A DNA stretch of 64,000 nucleotides. Origin: Paramarasmius palmivorus. Lineage: Eukaryota > Basidiomycota > Agaricomycetes > Agaricales > Marasmiaceae. Each line of letters begins with the position of its first letter. The stretch's first letter is position 1. The DNA lies in contig JAYKXP010000018.1 in assembly GCA_037176845.1 (NCBI GenBank), positions 434,001-498,000 on the forward strand, read 5' to 3'. Shown one piece after another: positions 34,885 to 45,919 of the stretch. The notes beneath the pieces are model-generated. The model was not told where the DNA came from, ran no database searches, and worked only from the letters and a program-made list of their open reading frames with translations. The position numbers were made by a program, and so were the translations under genes.

Positions 34885-37800
34885 ATGTCGGAAGACTCCA
34901 CTAACAATCTTCCGAAAATCACATTCCCAAAATTAACCCCTGCCAACTACTCGAGCTGGTCTCAAGATGCCCAAGCTTATCTCATCAACATAGATCTTTA
35001 CGATGTCGTGCTTGGAGATGACCCAGTTCCGACTGATCCAGTTGGGTTGGCTAAGTGGCAGAGGGCAAATAGGAAGGCAGGGGGAGCTCTGTGGATGACG
35101 CTGGAGGAGTCACAGAAGCAACATGTGCAGGACTGCCTCATGGATGGCAGGCAGCTGTGGAGGAAGTTAGAGAGGCTGCACAACCAGCAGATTGCTGGGA
35201 ATCGATTCAATGCCTTGAACAGTCTCTTGTCTGTTCAGAAGGAGGAGGATGAGGATCTCATGACCTTCTCTGCTCGTGTTCATTCCGCCGTCGTTCAACT
35301 CAAGGCCCTTACGCCTACCTATCTCTCAGGTCCCAGTCACCTCCTACTCTCCTCTCAACCCTATACTCTCGACTCCCTGTATCAGGACCTTGAAGCCATG
35401 TCACTCCTTCGTTCCCTTCCTGCAGAGTATGACAGTCTTGTCACCACTCTTACTGTCCAGGACTCGCTCTCTGTTACAGAGATTCGTGCTGCCTTTCAGC
35501 AACATGAATCCAACCGTCAAAGTCGTGCTCACCTAGCAGCTGCAGCTCGCTATGCTTCTCCTCGTATCACACACTCTCCTTCTCCGACACCTTCGTCGTC
35601 TTCAATGGAGTCGAGATGCCCTTTTTGTCATCACCTTGGTCATACAGAGGGTGACTGCAACATCAAGAAGCATGCAGCCAGGAAGGCCCAGGAGAAGACA
35701 GCAGCTAAGCGAGCTGGGAAAGGGAAGGCTAACACTGCCTCAGAGGAGACTGCCACCAAAGCAAGTACCAATCCTTCTTCCCCCTATGTCAATTACTGGA
35801 ACCCCGACACAGGAGCCTCTGCACACATGACACCACATCGTCAGTGGTTCAAGTGCTATACGCCGCATGTGGTACCAATTCGACTAGCAGATGATAGGGT
35901 GATCCATTCAGCAGGAATAGGGATAGTGGTGTTTAGGCCTGATGGTGGTAGTAGGGATGTTCATTTTCACGACGTCCTCCATGTACCCCTTCTTCGAAAC
36001 AATCTACTCTCTCCCTTCCATCTCACAAGGCGGAAACAGTGTCTTATCAGCATTCACAACTCTATTATGGAGTTCTCTTACCATGGGGCTGTCCATTTCA
36101 CGGCCACCATTACTGACTCGAATATTGGTCAGCTCAATGGTGTTACCCTCGAACAGCCCGAGGTCCCCTCACCAGCTGCCTATGTGGCCTCTTCTCTACC
36201 TCTTGACACTGCCCTTGGTCATCGCCGCTGCGCGCACCGTGACGTACGTGTTATTAACAGGATGATCTCTGATCATCTTGTCAAGGGTTTGGAGTCCTTC
36301 AAAGTCATCCCTCATGATCCTATCTGTGAACCCTGCATTGCAGGCAAACAGCACCGTCATAACATTCCTCGAGGGCCCTCATCACGGAGATCTGTTCGCC
36401 TTGCCTATATCCACACTGATCTTAAGGGTCCAATTCCAACACAGAGCCCAGAGGGCTATCGGTACTGGATGCTCTTTGTCGATGATGCTACTGACCACTG
36501 GCATATCGAGTTTCTCCGAAGGAAGAGTGAGGCCTTTGGCGCCTTTAAGCACTATGTTGCTTACGTGGAGAACAACTCAGAGGGACTGCGGATCCAGTGT
36601 ACTCGAGATGATGCTGGTGGCGAATACATGGGACTTGACTACCAAAAGTTCTGTGATGAGCATGGGATCCGCCGTGATCAGACTCAACCTGGTGAACCAC
36701 ATGAGAATGGGGTTGCTGAGCGAGCAAACCGTACTCTCTCTGATGGTGCTACCACTCTTCTCCAAGAGAGCAGACTTCCTCCTCATTTCTGGGTTCATGC
36801 AGCTCGTACTTTTGTCCATGTACGCAACCGGTGTCCAACTTCTCATGTCCCCGATTCCACTCCCTACACAGCGTGGGCCGGCAAGATTCCAGACGTCCAC
36901 TATTTCCGTGTCTTTGGTTCTCTTGCCTACGTTCTTATTCCCAAGAAGGATCGCAAGGCTCTCCAGTCCCATACTCAGAGATGCATCTTTGTTGGGTACC
37001 CTGAAGGCGTTAAGGCATGGCGGTTCTGGAATCCCACCACCAAGAAGTTTATAATCTCTAGTCACGCTACATTTGATGAGCGAGTTTTACCGGGTAATCA
37101 ACAGATGCCTTCTCTGCTGGATCAAGGGGGAGTAGTAGTGTTTGATCCTGCTCCTCTTTCATCTGTGTCTGAGCTACCCTCTGCACACCAGCCCTTACCC
37201 ATGTCATCACAGTCACCATTGCCATTGTCTAACTCACAGCCAGACTCGCCTCCACTTCCACAAGTTACCACACCTAAAGATTTATCACCACTTCCTACAC
37301 TATCTGACCTATCTCCCCTCTCTTCCCTCACTCCATCGCCTGAACTCAACCAGGATAGTCTACCTCCATCTCCCATTCTTGCTCCCAAAGAACCTCGCAT
37401 TCTGCCAGGTAGTGGTGGTCTTATAGCACCAGAACCAAACACAGGACGTGGATGGCGAAATGCAGGCCCTAATCGTCCACCATGGGGCTATCAAGGTCAA
37501 TGGCCACCCGAGACTGCTTCATCTGCTGAGGATCTTGATGATGGACATGATACCCTAATCACAGATCAACAGATCCTTGCTGGGATGGCCTTTGTCTCTG
37601 AGCCTGAAGAGTTCATAGATGCCTCTAAGGCCCTCGAAATTGCGTTCTCTTGTGCACTTGTACGAGAGCAGTCCCTCCACGCCTCAGTTGTTGAGCCCAA
37701 GACCTATCATGATGCCATGAAGCTACCTCCTGAGGAAGCCAGTAGATGGACTGCCGCAGCTACCGAGGAACTTCAGTCCCTGATTGAACATGGTGTCTTT

Positions 37801-39273
37801 GAAGTTGTTCCACGGCCATCTCATCGCAAAGCCATTGGGAGTCGATGGGTATTCAAAGTCAAACACCAAGCAGATGGCTCCATCGATAGGTATAAGGCAC
37901 GCCTTGTAGCCAAAGGATACTCTCAACGTCCAGGTTTTGACTATACGGAGACTTTCTCACCAACACCTAAATGGGCTGCTCTGAGGGCGATTCTTGCTCT
38001 TGGGGCACTAGAGGACCTAGAGCTATGGGGTGTAGACATCTCAACTGCCTTTCTTAATGGAGATTTGGAAGAGGAGGTGTATATGGAGCAGCCTGAGGGA
38101 TTTGACGACGGTACTGATGGTGTCTGGAGAGTACTCAAGTCCATCTATGGTCTCAAGCAGGCCCCTCGTCAGTGGAATATCAAATTCCACTCAGTACTCA
38201 CAGAGAAGATGGGCTTCACACGTGTTCAATGTGAACACAGTGTCTGGGTATACCGTAAGGGTGATGTCAGGATCATTATCCCTGTATTCGTTGATGATGT
38301 GACTATTGCTACAAAGCACATTGACGACGTACAGAAGACCATCTCTGAGCTGAAGTCTCACTTCAAGCTACGTGATCTTGGTCCACAGACATTCCTGCTT
38401 GGTGTGGAGATCAAGCGTAACCGTTCAGAGCGTACTCTAGCTCTCTCACAGAGACAGTACATCCTGGACCTGCTTGCGAAATCCAACATGTCAGATTGCA
38501 ATCCTGTTACAACACCCCTCAATCCAAATATACGCCTATCAGAAGCTCAGTCACCAAAAACAACAGCAGAGTGGGAAGAAATGCGCAACATTCCCTATCT
38601 GAACATTCTTGGTGCTATCTCCTACCTTGCTATTGCCACACGTCCCGACATTGCCTATGCAGTCAGTGTTCTTGCCCGCTTCAGCAAGAACCCTGGACCT
38701 ACTCACTGGACAGCCCTTAAACGAGTCCTCAGGTATCTCAAAGGGACTATGGACCAGTGTCTTCAGTATGGTCCTAGTCGTGAATGGGATGAAGGTGAAC
38801 TGTTCACTGCCTACAGTGATGCAGATCATGGTGGTAACCCAGATAACGGTAGATCCACTAGTGGTTTCGTGGTAAAGATGGGGTCTGGAGCAATCAGCTG
38901 GTCCAGTCGTCTCCAGGCATTTGTCACCCTCTCAACCACAGAAGCTGAATACGTTAGCAGTGTCTCTGCTGGACAAGAGATTCTTTGGCTTCGCAATCTC
39001 CTCACAGAGTTTGGTTATTCATTGCCTAATCCTTCGAAACTCTATATCGACAACCAATCAGCATTGTCAGTTGCACGCAATCCTGACCATCATGGAAGAG
39101 TCAAGCACCTTGACCTTCGCTTCTACTGGCTACGAGATGAAGTTGCAAGCAAACGAATTGCGGTACTTCATATTCCTGGATCCGAGATGCCTGCCGACAT
39201 ACTCACCAAGGCTCTTCCTCGTGAAAAGTTCCAGAAGATGATTCTTCTACTTGGACTTGTTTCTATTCCTTAA
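34885..39273 (+). CDS. Copia gag-pol polyprotein (1462 aa)
   Basis: Single polyprotein with the copia domain order. Gag region (residues ~1-240) is followed by a CCHC zinc knuckle (CPFCHHLGHTEGDC, ~244-257), an aspartic protease (YWNPDTGASAHM, ~305-316), the GAG-pre-integrase zinc region (HRRCAHRDV...CEPCIAGKQH), an integrase core (HTDLKGPIP, FVDDATDHW, then PHENGVAERANRTL with the catalytic Glu), a proline/serine-rich spacer, reverse transcriptase (SRWVFKVKHQADGSIDRYKA, GVDISTAFLNGDL, YGLKQAPRQW, FVDDV) and RNase H (AYSDADHGG, STTEAEYVS, LYIDNQSAL). No stop or frameshift separates gag and pol. The ATG at 34885 is 120 bases after the 5' LTR. Catalytic residues all appear present, so the element may be active. 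Confidence 0.97.
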   Translation: MSEDSTNNLPKITFPKLTPANYSSWSQDAQAYLINIDLYDVVLGDDPVPTDPVGLAKWQRANRKAGGALWMTLEESQKQHVQDCLMDGRQLWRKLERLHNQQIAGNRFNALNSLLSVQKEEDEDLMTFSARVHSAVVQLKALTPTYLSGPSHLLLSSQPYTLDSLYQDLEAMSLLRSLPAEYDSLVTTLTVQDSLSVTEIRAAFQQHESNRQSRAHLAAAARYASPRITHSPSPTPSSSSMESRCPFCHHLGHTEGDCNIKKHAARKAQEKTAAKRAGKGKANTASEETATKASTNPSSPYVNYWNPDTGASAHMTPHRQWFKCYTPHVVPIRLADDRVIHSAGIGIVVFRPDGGSRDVHFHDVLHVPLLRNNLLSPFHLTRRKQCLISIHNSIMEFSYHGAVHFTATITDSNIGQLNGVTLEQPEVPSPAAYVASSLPLDTALGHRRCAHRDVRVINRMISDHLVKGLESFKVIPHDPICEPCIAGKQHRHNIPRGPSSRRSVRLAYIHTDLKGPIPTQSPEGYRYWMLFVDDATDHWHIEFLRRKSEAFGAFKHYVAYVENNSEGLRIQCTRDDAGGEYMGLDYQKFCDEHGIRRDQTQPGEPHENGVAERANRTLSDGATTLLQESRLPPHFWVHAARTFVHVRNRCPTSHVPDSTPYTAWAGKIPDVHYFRVFGSLAYVLIPKKDRKALQSHTQRCIFVGYPEGVKAWRFWNPTTKKFIISSHATFDERVLPGNQQMPSLLDQGGVVVFDPAPLSSVSELPSAHQPLPMSSQSPLPLSNSQPDSPPLPQVTTPKDLSPLPTLSDLSPLSSLTPSPELNQDSLPPSPILAPKEPRILPGSGGLIAPEPNTGRGWRNAGPNRPPWGYQGQWPPETASSAEDLDDGHDTLITDQQILAGMAFVSEPEEFIDASKALEIAFSCALVREQSLHASVVEPKTYHDAMKLPPEEASRWTAAATEELQSLIEHGVFEVVPRPSHRKAIGSRWVFKVKHQADGSIDRYKARLVAKGYSQRPGFDYTETFSPTPKWAALRAILALGALEDLELWGVDISTAFLNGDLEEEVYMEQPEGFDDGTDGVWRVLKSIYGLKQAPRQWNIKFHSVLTEKMGFTRVQCEHSVWVYRKGDVRIIIPVFVDDVTIATKHIDDVQKTISELKSHFKLRDLGPQTFLLGVEIKRNRSERTLALSQRQYILDLLAKSNMSDCNPVTTPLNPNIRLSEAQSPKTTAEWEEMRNIPYLNILGAISYLAIATRPDIAYAVSVLARFSKNPGPTHWTALKRVLRYLKGTMDQCLQYGPSREWDEGELFTAYSDADHGGNPDNGRSTSGFVVKMGSGAISWSSRLQAFVTLSTTEAEYVSSVSAGQEILWLRNLLTEFGYSLPNPSKLYIDNQSALSVARNPDHHGRVKHLDLRFYWLRDEVASKRIAVLHIPGSEMPADILTKALPREKFQKMILLLGLVSIP

Positions 39274-39290
39274 TTTGTACTCTACTTTGT

Positions 39291-39301
39291 TCGAGGGGGA
39301 G
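39291..39301 (+). other. Polypurine tract
   Basis: GAGGGGGAG sits directly before the 3' LTR, the expected plus-strand primer site. Confidence 0.8.
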
Positions 39302-39485
39302 TGTTGAAGTACGCGACCGACCAAGTAGAGTAGAAACTTGTATTATGTAATCTACATACAGAAACCCGGGATACGACGGTCAAGCTCTTCAGTCTTGACC
39401 TTCGTGTCCCAGGTGAGTAGTTACTGTATATCTCAATATACTAAGTCTTGACCTTCGTGTCCCAGCCGAATTATCTGCGCGAACA
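39302..39485 (+). repeat. 3' LTR (184 bases)
   Basis: Identical by eye to the 5' LTR along its whole length. Confidence 0.95.
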
Positions 39486-39490
39486 AGTTA
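39486..39490 (+). repeat. Target site duplication, right (AGTTA)
   Basis: Pairs with 34576-34580. Confidence 0.9.
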
Positions 39491-39658
39491 TCCATGTATA
39501 CATCCTAAAGCGAGTTCCTTTACAACCATACACACTGCGCACAGGTGTAGGTCACCGAAGCAATGGCGCGTGTTACGTTACCCCATGTTTGAATCTAGGA
39601 TTCTTTCTGAGCCTTTTTCACTGCTTTAGCATTAGTAAAGGGTGGTTTCAAGGAATTA

Positions 39659-40720
39659 TCATAAAACAAACCTCTCGTCTTTGTCCTCCCCACTACGTCC
39701 ACTGTTTTCATTCTTTTCCAATGCCGACCTACAGAAATCGAAAACTAACTTTCCCGCGGTTAACATTGCAGCGACCAATGCCAGCACCTGACCATAACCC
39801 CAGATCTTCTCGTCTCCATCTTCCAGAACCCCTTGATTCAACCGAATAGTCTGTTCAGTAGAATAAATGTAGAATGCCATAATGAAAATGTAGACTGCGC
39901 AGGCAAGAGAGACACCGCGGAAGGGCCGTTTTGGAACCTTGTTATTGAGGGATGAAGAGGTGCTCCCAAAGACCAACCTATCCAATGCGATGGCTAGCAA
40001 GACGGCAACTATGCTTAGTAGTATAGCGCCGAGGGGTGAAGTTATAGGCAAGGCGAGTAAGGCATCGTTAACAAGGAAAAAGATGCGAATGCGAGTGTCG
40101 TGGCTGTCAAGAGGAACGAAGAACCAGTACATGGTCTGGGGGATGCAGGTCGATCCTTCTGAATAGCGCTCGAAGCGGCTTTGGTCTGACCAAAACCAGA
40201 TTCCAAAGCTACCAGTTACGATACCAGCGATGAAAAAGGGCAATGCATCTCTGACAACCAGCCAGAAAGTCCGACATGAACTTCTCGGACCTTGAGCTCC
40301 CGCGCTTTGCGAGGTGTCCTGGTTCTGGAAGTTCAGTCTGAAGTTGACGTAGTCTTGGACGTGGACTACGCCATAAGACATCGCTATCCAGAGCAAGCTG
40401 AGGACATTCAACTGAAGGATGTTCCGAGTGATAAGTCCGTGGTACACCGTTAAACCTCCTTCATCGTTGAAAGCAACAATGAAGGCGGACACGACGACGG
40501 AGATGGACACGATGCACAGAGTTATGTTGCTCGCCACAACTGTATCCTTCAGCTTTGGGCGAAATTTCGTTCGGTGCTCCGATTCCGTGTTTACATCACG
40601 GGGACGGTAGGCTAGTGCCAGTAGGGCAATGATGAAGGCGGTACAAGCCTGAATGTATGTTGCTACTCGCACTCCTATGCCTGAGACACCAGTATTAGAA
40701 GGAATTCGACAAATATCCAT
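39659..40720 (-). CDS. Uncharacterised multi-pass membrane protein, family copy 2
   Basis: Paralogue of the genes at 24371 and 43496, intronless through the main frame. The start at 40720 gives MDICRIPSNTGVSGIGVRVA and the end is EDKDERFVL. Family landmarks: GGLTVYHGLITRNILQLN, GSFGIWFWSDQSRFERYSEG, CIPQTMYWFFVPLDSH, FYIYSTEQTIRLNQGV and IWGYGQVLALVAA. Six to seven hydrophobic helices are apparent. A TATAAG box lies at about 40834 on the minus strand, ~115 bases upstream, and similar promoter DNA precedes copy 3. No function known. Confidence 0.8.
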   Translation of the reverse strand: MDICRIPSNTGVSGIGVRVATYIQACTAFIIALLALAYRPRDVNTESEHRTKFRPKLKDTVVASNITLCIVSISVVVSAFIVAFNDEGGLTVYHGLITRNILQLNVLSLLWIAMSYGVVHVQDYVNFRLNFQNQDTSQSAGAQGPRSSCRTFWLVVRDALPFFIAGIVTGSFGIWFWSDQSRFERYSEGSTCIPQTMYWFFVPLDSHDTRIRIFFLVNDALLALPITSPLGAILLSIVAVLLAIALDRLVFGSTSSSLNNKVPKRPFRGVSLACAVYIFIMAFYIYSTEQTIRLNQGVLEDGDEKIWGYGQVLALVAAMLTAGKLVFDFCRSALEKNENSGRSGEDKDERFVL

Positions 40721-42309
40721 GGATGCGAGAAGCTAGGGGACTTGTTTGAGGGAGCGACTCAGATGGATGTAGCGAGATGTACTTACCTCGAGCCTTCGTT
40801 TCGGTACAATGGCAGTACCCGAGTACCTGGCCAGCCTTATAAGCCTGAGGTTTTGCGCCTCGTTGGGTCCATGCGCACAAACACACACTGAACTTCTTTA
40901 TGATCATGGGCTCACATTATAAACACCAGCGCTTGTCTTAGCCTGGAAACAATCCGTCCCAAGTTTCCATTTTGTTCCATACGTATATCATGATCACCAT
41001 ATGCCCACTAGCGTCACTAGAGTGTGAGAATAATGAGACCTAAATATGTTGAACAGACCAGGCGGAGACCCACAGCGATATAAAAAGTGACTACGCGGAA
41101 GAACAACAGCACAAATCAGGTGGAGCATAACAGAGAGGCTTTCGAACTTGATGAGAACATGGCAGTCAGCATGTTATTCAATAGCATCTCTGGTTGCCGT
41201 CAGTCGCATGTTCAAGGCAGATAGTAGAACAAGAAGACGTACTCAAGATAGAAGCCCAGTCCCTCCAACTTTAAAGAGGCGCCCGAGACCATAAATACCT
41301 GCACCCTCTCTTTGCCTGAAAGGCTTGATGACCACGGCATGTTGCTGATTAGAAGCGCAATTAACTCGGAATTGGATTCTCAAGGGGGGAAATACCATAT
41401 AAATTGTAGTCTTCGGTCCAAGAGTTCCGTGGGCGCAAATGTGGGGCTTGGGTGGATCACTAGCGGATACGAGACCTCTAGGCCTCGAGTACGAGGCGAG
41501 GCATCTGCGATAATTCAAAGGTTGCATGACGAGTGACAGCGAGAATCTTCTTTGACGTTGTTTCTACCCCCAAAAGCAGCTGGTTGGAGTGAACAACGTG
41601 TATATGTTATGTATCTGTGTGAAATGATAAGAGATCGAGGAGTGGAAGACCATCTAGCTATTTCTGCGGCACAAATGCCCCTGGAACCCGAAGTGCGCGC
41701 GCGAAGAATCTTTCTCTTTTCTTATGTTGTTCTCTTACAAATGACATGGCACACCTCTTGATGTAGAAGGCTGCGATGGTGAAGAGGCGGAGTGAGTCAT
41801 GAAAGCGGGAAACAGAAACGGCACGTACTGTAGATGGTCGCTTCCTCCACATGAAACCACAATCTTGCTTGAACCTTGCTTCGGCCAACCTTCGGCTTTA
41901 TTGTGATCATAGTGGAGGATGAATTGACGCTGAATATGTTTCCATTATCAGGACGGAGAGAGGGAGGTTAAGGCTTCGACGGATATCATCAACCAATGAG
42001 CTATTGGGACGCCAGAGTTTCTGAGAAACTGGCCAACACAACTTCGAAGCCTGTCACGCATAATAAATGTTGAATTGGCGTCTAAAAAGAGCAACATGTT
42101 CATATCCCATCTCTTTGGGTCTAGATATTGCGATTAAATCAAAACGAACGTCCGTAGTTCGAGGAGGAGGAGAACGACACCATGTCCCGTTGAGGAGAGC
42201 AGATCCGAGATGAAGGCAGTTGAGGAGAAAGTTTCTGGGCGCTTACTAATACATATGCATCCTTCTCTTCGAACCCGGCCGTTCTTCTACAAGGACCATG
42301 TGCCGGTTA

Positions 42310-42334
42310 CCTTCCTTCCTTCCTTCCTTCCTTC
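42310..42334 (+). repeat. CCTT microsatellite (~6 units)
   Basis: CCTTCCTTCCTTCCTTCCTT repeat run. Confidence 0.9.
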
Positions 42335-43157
42335 AACACTGTCACGGAAGCGGGTCCTCTCGCTCTTCTCATGCATTCTGCAGTACAAGCAAATGGTTAC
42401 CATGGCATGTTCTGGTGAACTGTGCTCTGAGTCTCTCAGGTCACTTTCTCACTCTCACCAAATGGCGAGGCTTCCGAAAAGGCTTGTCCACGATATAGTG
42501 CGCGACTGTTGACTCCTGTACTGCTATACACGCTCAGGGATATAGACTCATATTGGAGGGGAATTTGAAATTGGAGTACCAGTGTCGTCTACGAAATAGC
42601 TGTCGAAAAAAGGGGAAGTGCGTTCCACAATGTCTGATAGGAAAAGCGAATTCTGATCCTCTTAAAGTGTTTGACTAGGCCCGATTATCTTAGCCTCAGT
42701 ACACCGTATGGCGATTGCATCTCTTTATCGTACAGGCCAAGGTCCCTCTGCACAGTGCACCGAGAACTAACCGAACGACGTGCTTTCCAAATCAATGCGG
42801 CATTATCGTCATATACCCTCAAGTAGACGCGAACTCTTTCTGGCTGCTTCGTCTGGAATAAGGGGCTTACGGTATGTGCTAGCATACAAGCTAGATAACT
42901 TCATGGCCCAGTCATTTCCTGCTGCAGGGCAGACGCTTGAGGGCGTTACAGACGTCTCGGAGCTCTGGTGTCCGCCAATCACACGTCCGCCTGGATGCTG
43001 CACTACCGATTGGTGACGTACCCCCCGATATGGTCCAGACATTTTCATGGGAGGAACAGCCTGCTGCTTTTGATGGAACCCAGCACTGAAGGAATACCAG
43101 TGAGCTCTTCTTCGACGTCCCAGAACATGGTGATTGTTATCAGTGATAACCGACCAT

Positions 43158-43190
43158 AGGATGCAGCCCAAGGATGCAGCCCAAGGATGC
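43158..43190 (+). repeat. 13-base tandem repeat, 2.5 units
   Basis: Unit AGGATGCAGCCCA repeated twice and partly a third time. Confidence 0.9.
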
Positions 43191-43495
43191 GAGCACTGGT
43201 ACGGTGTACGTTCTTGTTCAAACCAACTCAAAGCCTACAAGACAAGTCGGAGGTGGTATAGCTGCTTTGATGCTCTACGTTCCCAGTGCAGAGTTTATGA
43301 AGGTATAGTACATGTATAGTAGTCTACTGTAGTCATAAGTATACGACATAGTGAGCCGTCTACAAGCAATCGATTATAGTGTTACCTCTAGAGATGATAT
43401 ATAATAAACGGTCGTAATCTATGGTCACGGTGAGAAAGATTAGGCGCAGCCCAATCAAGTGTCTGGCCAACAGTATGTTAAGCCTCAGAGTCAAC

Positions 43496-44578
43496 TTAGT
43501 CCGTGACGGAAGTAGTAGATCTAGGGGAAGTGGCGTTAATAAAGGCTTCGTGCTTAGAATGACATAAATCACACCTCTTCTCCTCGTTCTCCCCGGTAGT
43601 CTTGCCCCATAAAACACTCAATAGCCTCCACAGATTGGAAAGGAGCATAACCAGCGACATCAGCGCAGAGAACAAGGTCAGTATCTGACCAAAGATCCAT
43701 ATCTCTTCTCCACCATCCACTACCGCGTGATTCAACCGAATTGTCTGTTCGGTAGAATAAACGTAGAATGACACCGAGAAGATGTAGGCTGCGCAAGCCG
43801 AGAAGAGGCCAATTGTAGCGATCCCAGGTGACGAAGACCCAGGGGTGCGCCAAAAGACAAGTCGAAGCAAGAAAAATGGTGCAACTAAGATGACACTTAG
43901 TAGTACAGCCGCGAGAGGCGCAGTAAGAGGGAAGGCGAGCAAAGCTCTGTGGAATAGAGAAAAGTCGCGAAGACGGATGTTGTGGCTGTCAATAGGAATG
44001 AAGAACCAGTACATGATCTGGGAAATGCATTCCGATCCTTCCGAATAGCCTTCGAAACGTCGTTGGTCGGACCAAAACCAGAGACCGAAACCACCCGCCA
44101 AAGTGGTGTTTATGGCGAAGAATTTCGTATCGTCGAGAATCCCTTTCGCCAAAGTCCATCGTGAAACCGGGCCTTTTTTGGGCGACAAAGGGTCAAGACC
44201 TGAAAAGTACTGCTCGAAGCGCACCACTACCGAGTACATCGCTATCCAGAGCAAGCTGAGGATGTACAGCTGGGCAATATTCTGGGCAATAATTGCATGA
44301 TAAGGTGACAAGCCCACTGGACTGAACGACAGGACGATAGGGGATACAATGATGGAAACGGACGCGTTGAAAATGGTCATCCTGATTCCCGGGAGTGTAC
44401 CCTCCAATTTTGAAAGAAGGTCTGTTCGATGTTCCTGAATTTTGGTAGGACGGAAATCGAAGCGGTAGAAGATGGCGAGTAAAACTGCGATAAAAGCGGT
44501 GCAAGCTTGCATGTATGTCGCTACCCGCGCTCCTACGCCGGAAACGCCGGAGTTAGAGGGGATTCGACAAATATCCAT
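43496..44578 (-). CDS. Uncharacterised multi-pass membrane protein, family copy 3
   Basis: Third paralogue of the family. The upstream frame extends to 44629 without an ATG; the start consistent with copy 2 is the ATG at 44578 (MDICRIPSNSGVSGVGARVA). Landmarks: AGGFGLWFWSDQRRFEGYSE, CISQIMYWFFIPIDSH, FYVYSTEQTIRLNHAV and IWIFGQILTLFSALM. The C-terminal tail is longer than in copy 2 and ends STTSVTD. Promoter sequence ~115 bases upstream includes TTTATAAC. The frame is continuous, with no introns needed. Confidence 0.8.
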   Translation of the reverse strand: MDICRIPSNSGVSGVGARVATYMQACTAFIAVLLAIFYRFDFRPTKIQEHRTDLLSKLEGTLPGIRMTIFNASVSIIVSPIVLSFSPVGLSPYHAIIAQNIAQLYILSLLWIAMYSVVVRFEQYFSGLDPLSPKKGPVSRWTLAKGILDDTKFFAINTTLAGGFGLWFWSDQRRFEGYSEGSECISQIMYWFFIPIDSHNIRLRDFSLFHRALLAFPLTAPLAAVLLSVILVAPFFLLRLVFWRTPGSSSPGIATIGLFSACAAYIFSVSFYVYSTEQTIRLNHAVVDGGEEIWIFGQILTLFSALMSLVMLLSNLWRLLSVLWGKTTGENEEKRCDLCHSKHEAFINATSPRSTTSVTD

Positions 44579-45919
44579 GGGAGTGTGATGCTGGGGAATC
44601 GAGTCAAGACGGTGAGCGAACGATTGCAATAGGCGTAGCAGTACTCACTGGAGGTTTCGTTGACACTGCACTCATCGACGGTCCTTAATGTTATAAACCT
44701 TGAGCTTGCGCCATGTTGCGTTCATGCGCATCAATATATCGCAGATCCCGCGTAGGTATCAGCGTCTGTTTGGAAGATCCCGGGGCATTCCCTTGTCTTA
44801 GTGGCATTGGTCCTCAATAGCGATGTTCCCTTCATTGAAACACGCGGATATTAACTCTTCAACGTGGAGAACGGCCTGAGCGTTGAACAGCAGGGTGTGC
44901 CACAGTGCATGCCAAAGAGGGGTTTCGCATTTCAAGAACAATGGCTATCCTGATGTTACTCTACAGCATGCCAAGCTTCCGTCAGTTAGTTGCATGTTGA
45001 AAGATCGTGGACCGAGACCGACTCACATAGAATGGAAGCGTAGTAGTAACTAAACGCCCATAAGTGCCATCGCTTGGAGCCTTGGATGTATGGTAAGTAT
45101 TGGCTATTCGCACGCATCTGGCCGGTTGACATGGACCCTTCAAAGCATCATCGGCAGGGGGTCGTAGGAACACCACATGGACCATAACCCTTAGACCTGA
45201 GGCCTGAGGCCTGAACGTTGCCTGGGCGTCAATGGAAAGATCATACGAAACTCCGCAAGCACGTCGTCTAACAGCTTGAACGATGCATGTTGGCAGGAGA
45301 TGAGCTCCTTCCGAATCATTCCGGTGGATTGGGATCAAGTATTAATGAATGTCGCTGAAGATGCGAATTCCTCGAGTTTCTGCGGCGTGGATACATTACA
45401 ACCACCGGTCCTTGCAATTCCCTTTGAGCGTTATGAGTGGTGCGGGTGAAAGCTATTGTAAGTCACAGACAATAGCACGAGAATATCGCCAACATACGTG
45501 ACAGAAACGATAATGTCAATGAAACAACAATCATAGCGTTTCGCGAAATCTGAGTAGGCTGGACGAAATGTTGACACCACTACAGACGAGGCTCCGAAAT
45601 TCAACGAGCGGGACGAGAATGTATATGTATTCAGCTCTCACCCAAGTTCCTGAGTGTATGGCTGCGCCGGAGTCGTCAAGGTTGGGGTGAACTGGGATGG
45701 TTTATAAGCCAGGTTAGACATAGTTTGACGTTTAAGTTATGCTTCAGACGCACATTAATGAATGCCGAGCACTGGAATCTTGGACATTGAGACAGGACCT
45801 AAAAGTGCCGGGAACTAGTAGGTAGTAGATGATGGGAGTAGCAGACTCGATATTCTGGGCGCTTATATTTTTTTTTCACGCTTCGCTACCCTCGACGTTC
45901 ACCCAGACGCCAATAGCTC
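44579..45919. other. Intergenic region with a gene relic
   Basis: The first ~480 bases are duplicated promoter DNA shared with copy 2. A minus-strand frame at 44982-45338 has no known domain. A relic of the 33276-34535 gene lies at 45780-45870. No intact gene seen. Confidence 0.4.
45780..45870 (-). pseudogene. Exon fragment related to the gene at 33276-34535
   Basis: The minus strand reads ISAQNIESATPII, matching ISAQNFETITPIM at about 34340-34400. The DNA match includes ATAAGCGCCCAGAAT and TCCTGTCTCAA. Neighbouring sequence does not continue the gene. Confidence 0.6.

Larger units (their letters stand above)
34581..39485 (+). mobile_element. Complete Ty1/copia LTR retrotransposon
   Basis: The element is 4905 bases long with two 184-base LTRs that read identical base for base, an uninterrupted 1462-codon gag-pol frame, a purine tract before the 3' LTR and a 5-base target duplication. 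It is therefore intact and recently inserted. It lies between the damaged gene at 33276-34535 and the 3' end of the membrane gene at 39659, in intergenic DNA. Confidence 0.97.
40721..43495. other. Long intergenic region without a recognisable gene
   Basis: Upstream 40721-41260 resembles the upstream DNA of copy 3 (44579-45060), so the duplication of the membrane gene included ~500 bases of 5' sequence. The rest has only short frames, a CCTT microsatellite and a 13-base tandem repeat. A minus-strand frame at 42809-43231 (140 codons) lacks an ATG at its start and shows no known motif. Confidence 0.4.

Noticed and set aside
37122..37442. Minus-strand frame inside the copia element
   Set aside because: It is the antisense shadow of the Ser/Pro-rich spacer of gag-pol.
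42809..43231. 140-codon minus-strand frame
   Set aside because: Starts at TTG, no splice signals or known motif, and includes a simple tandem repeat.
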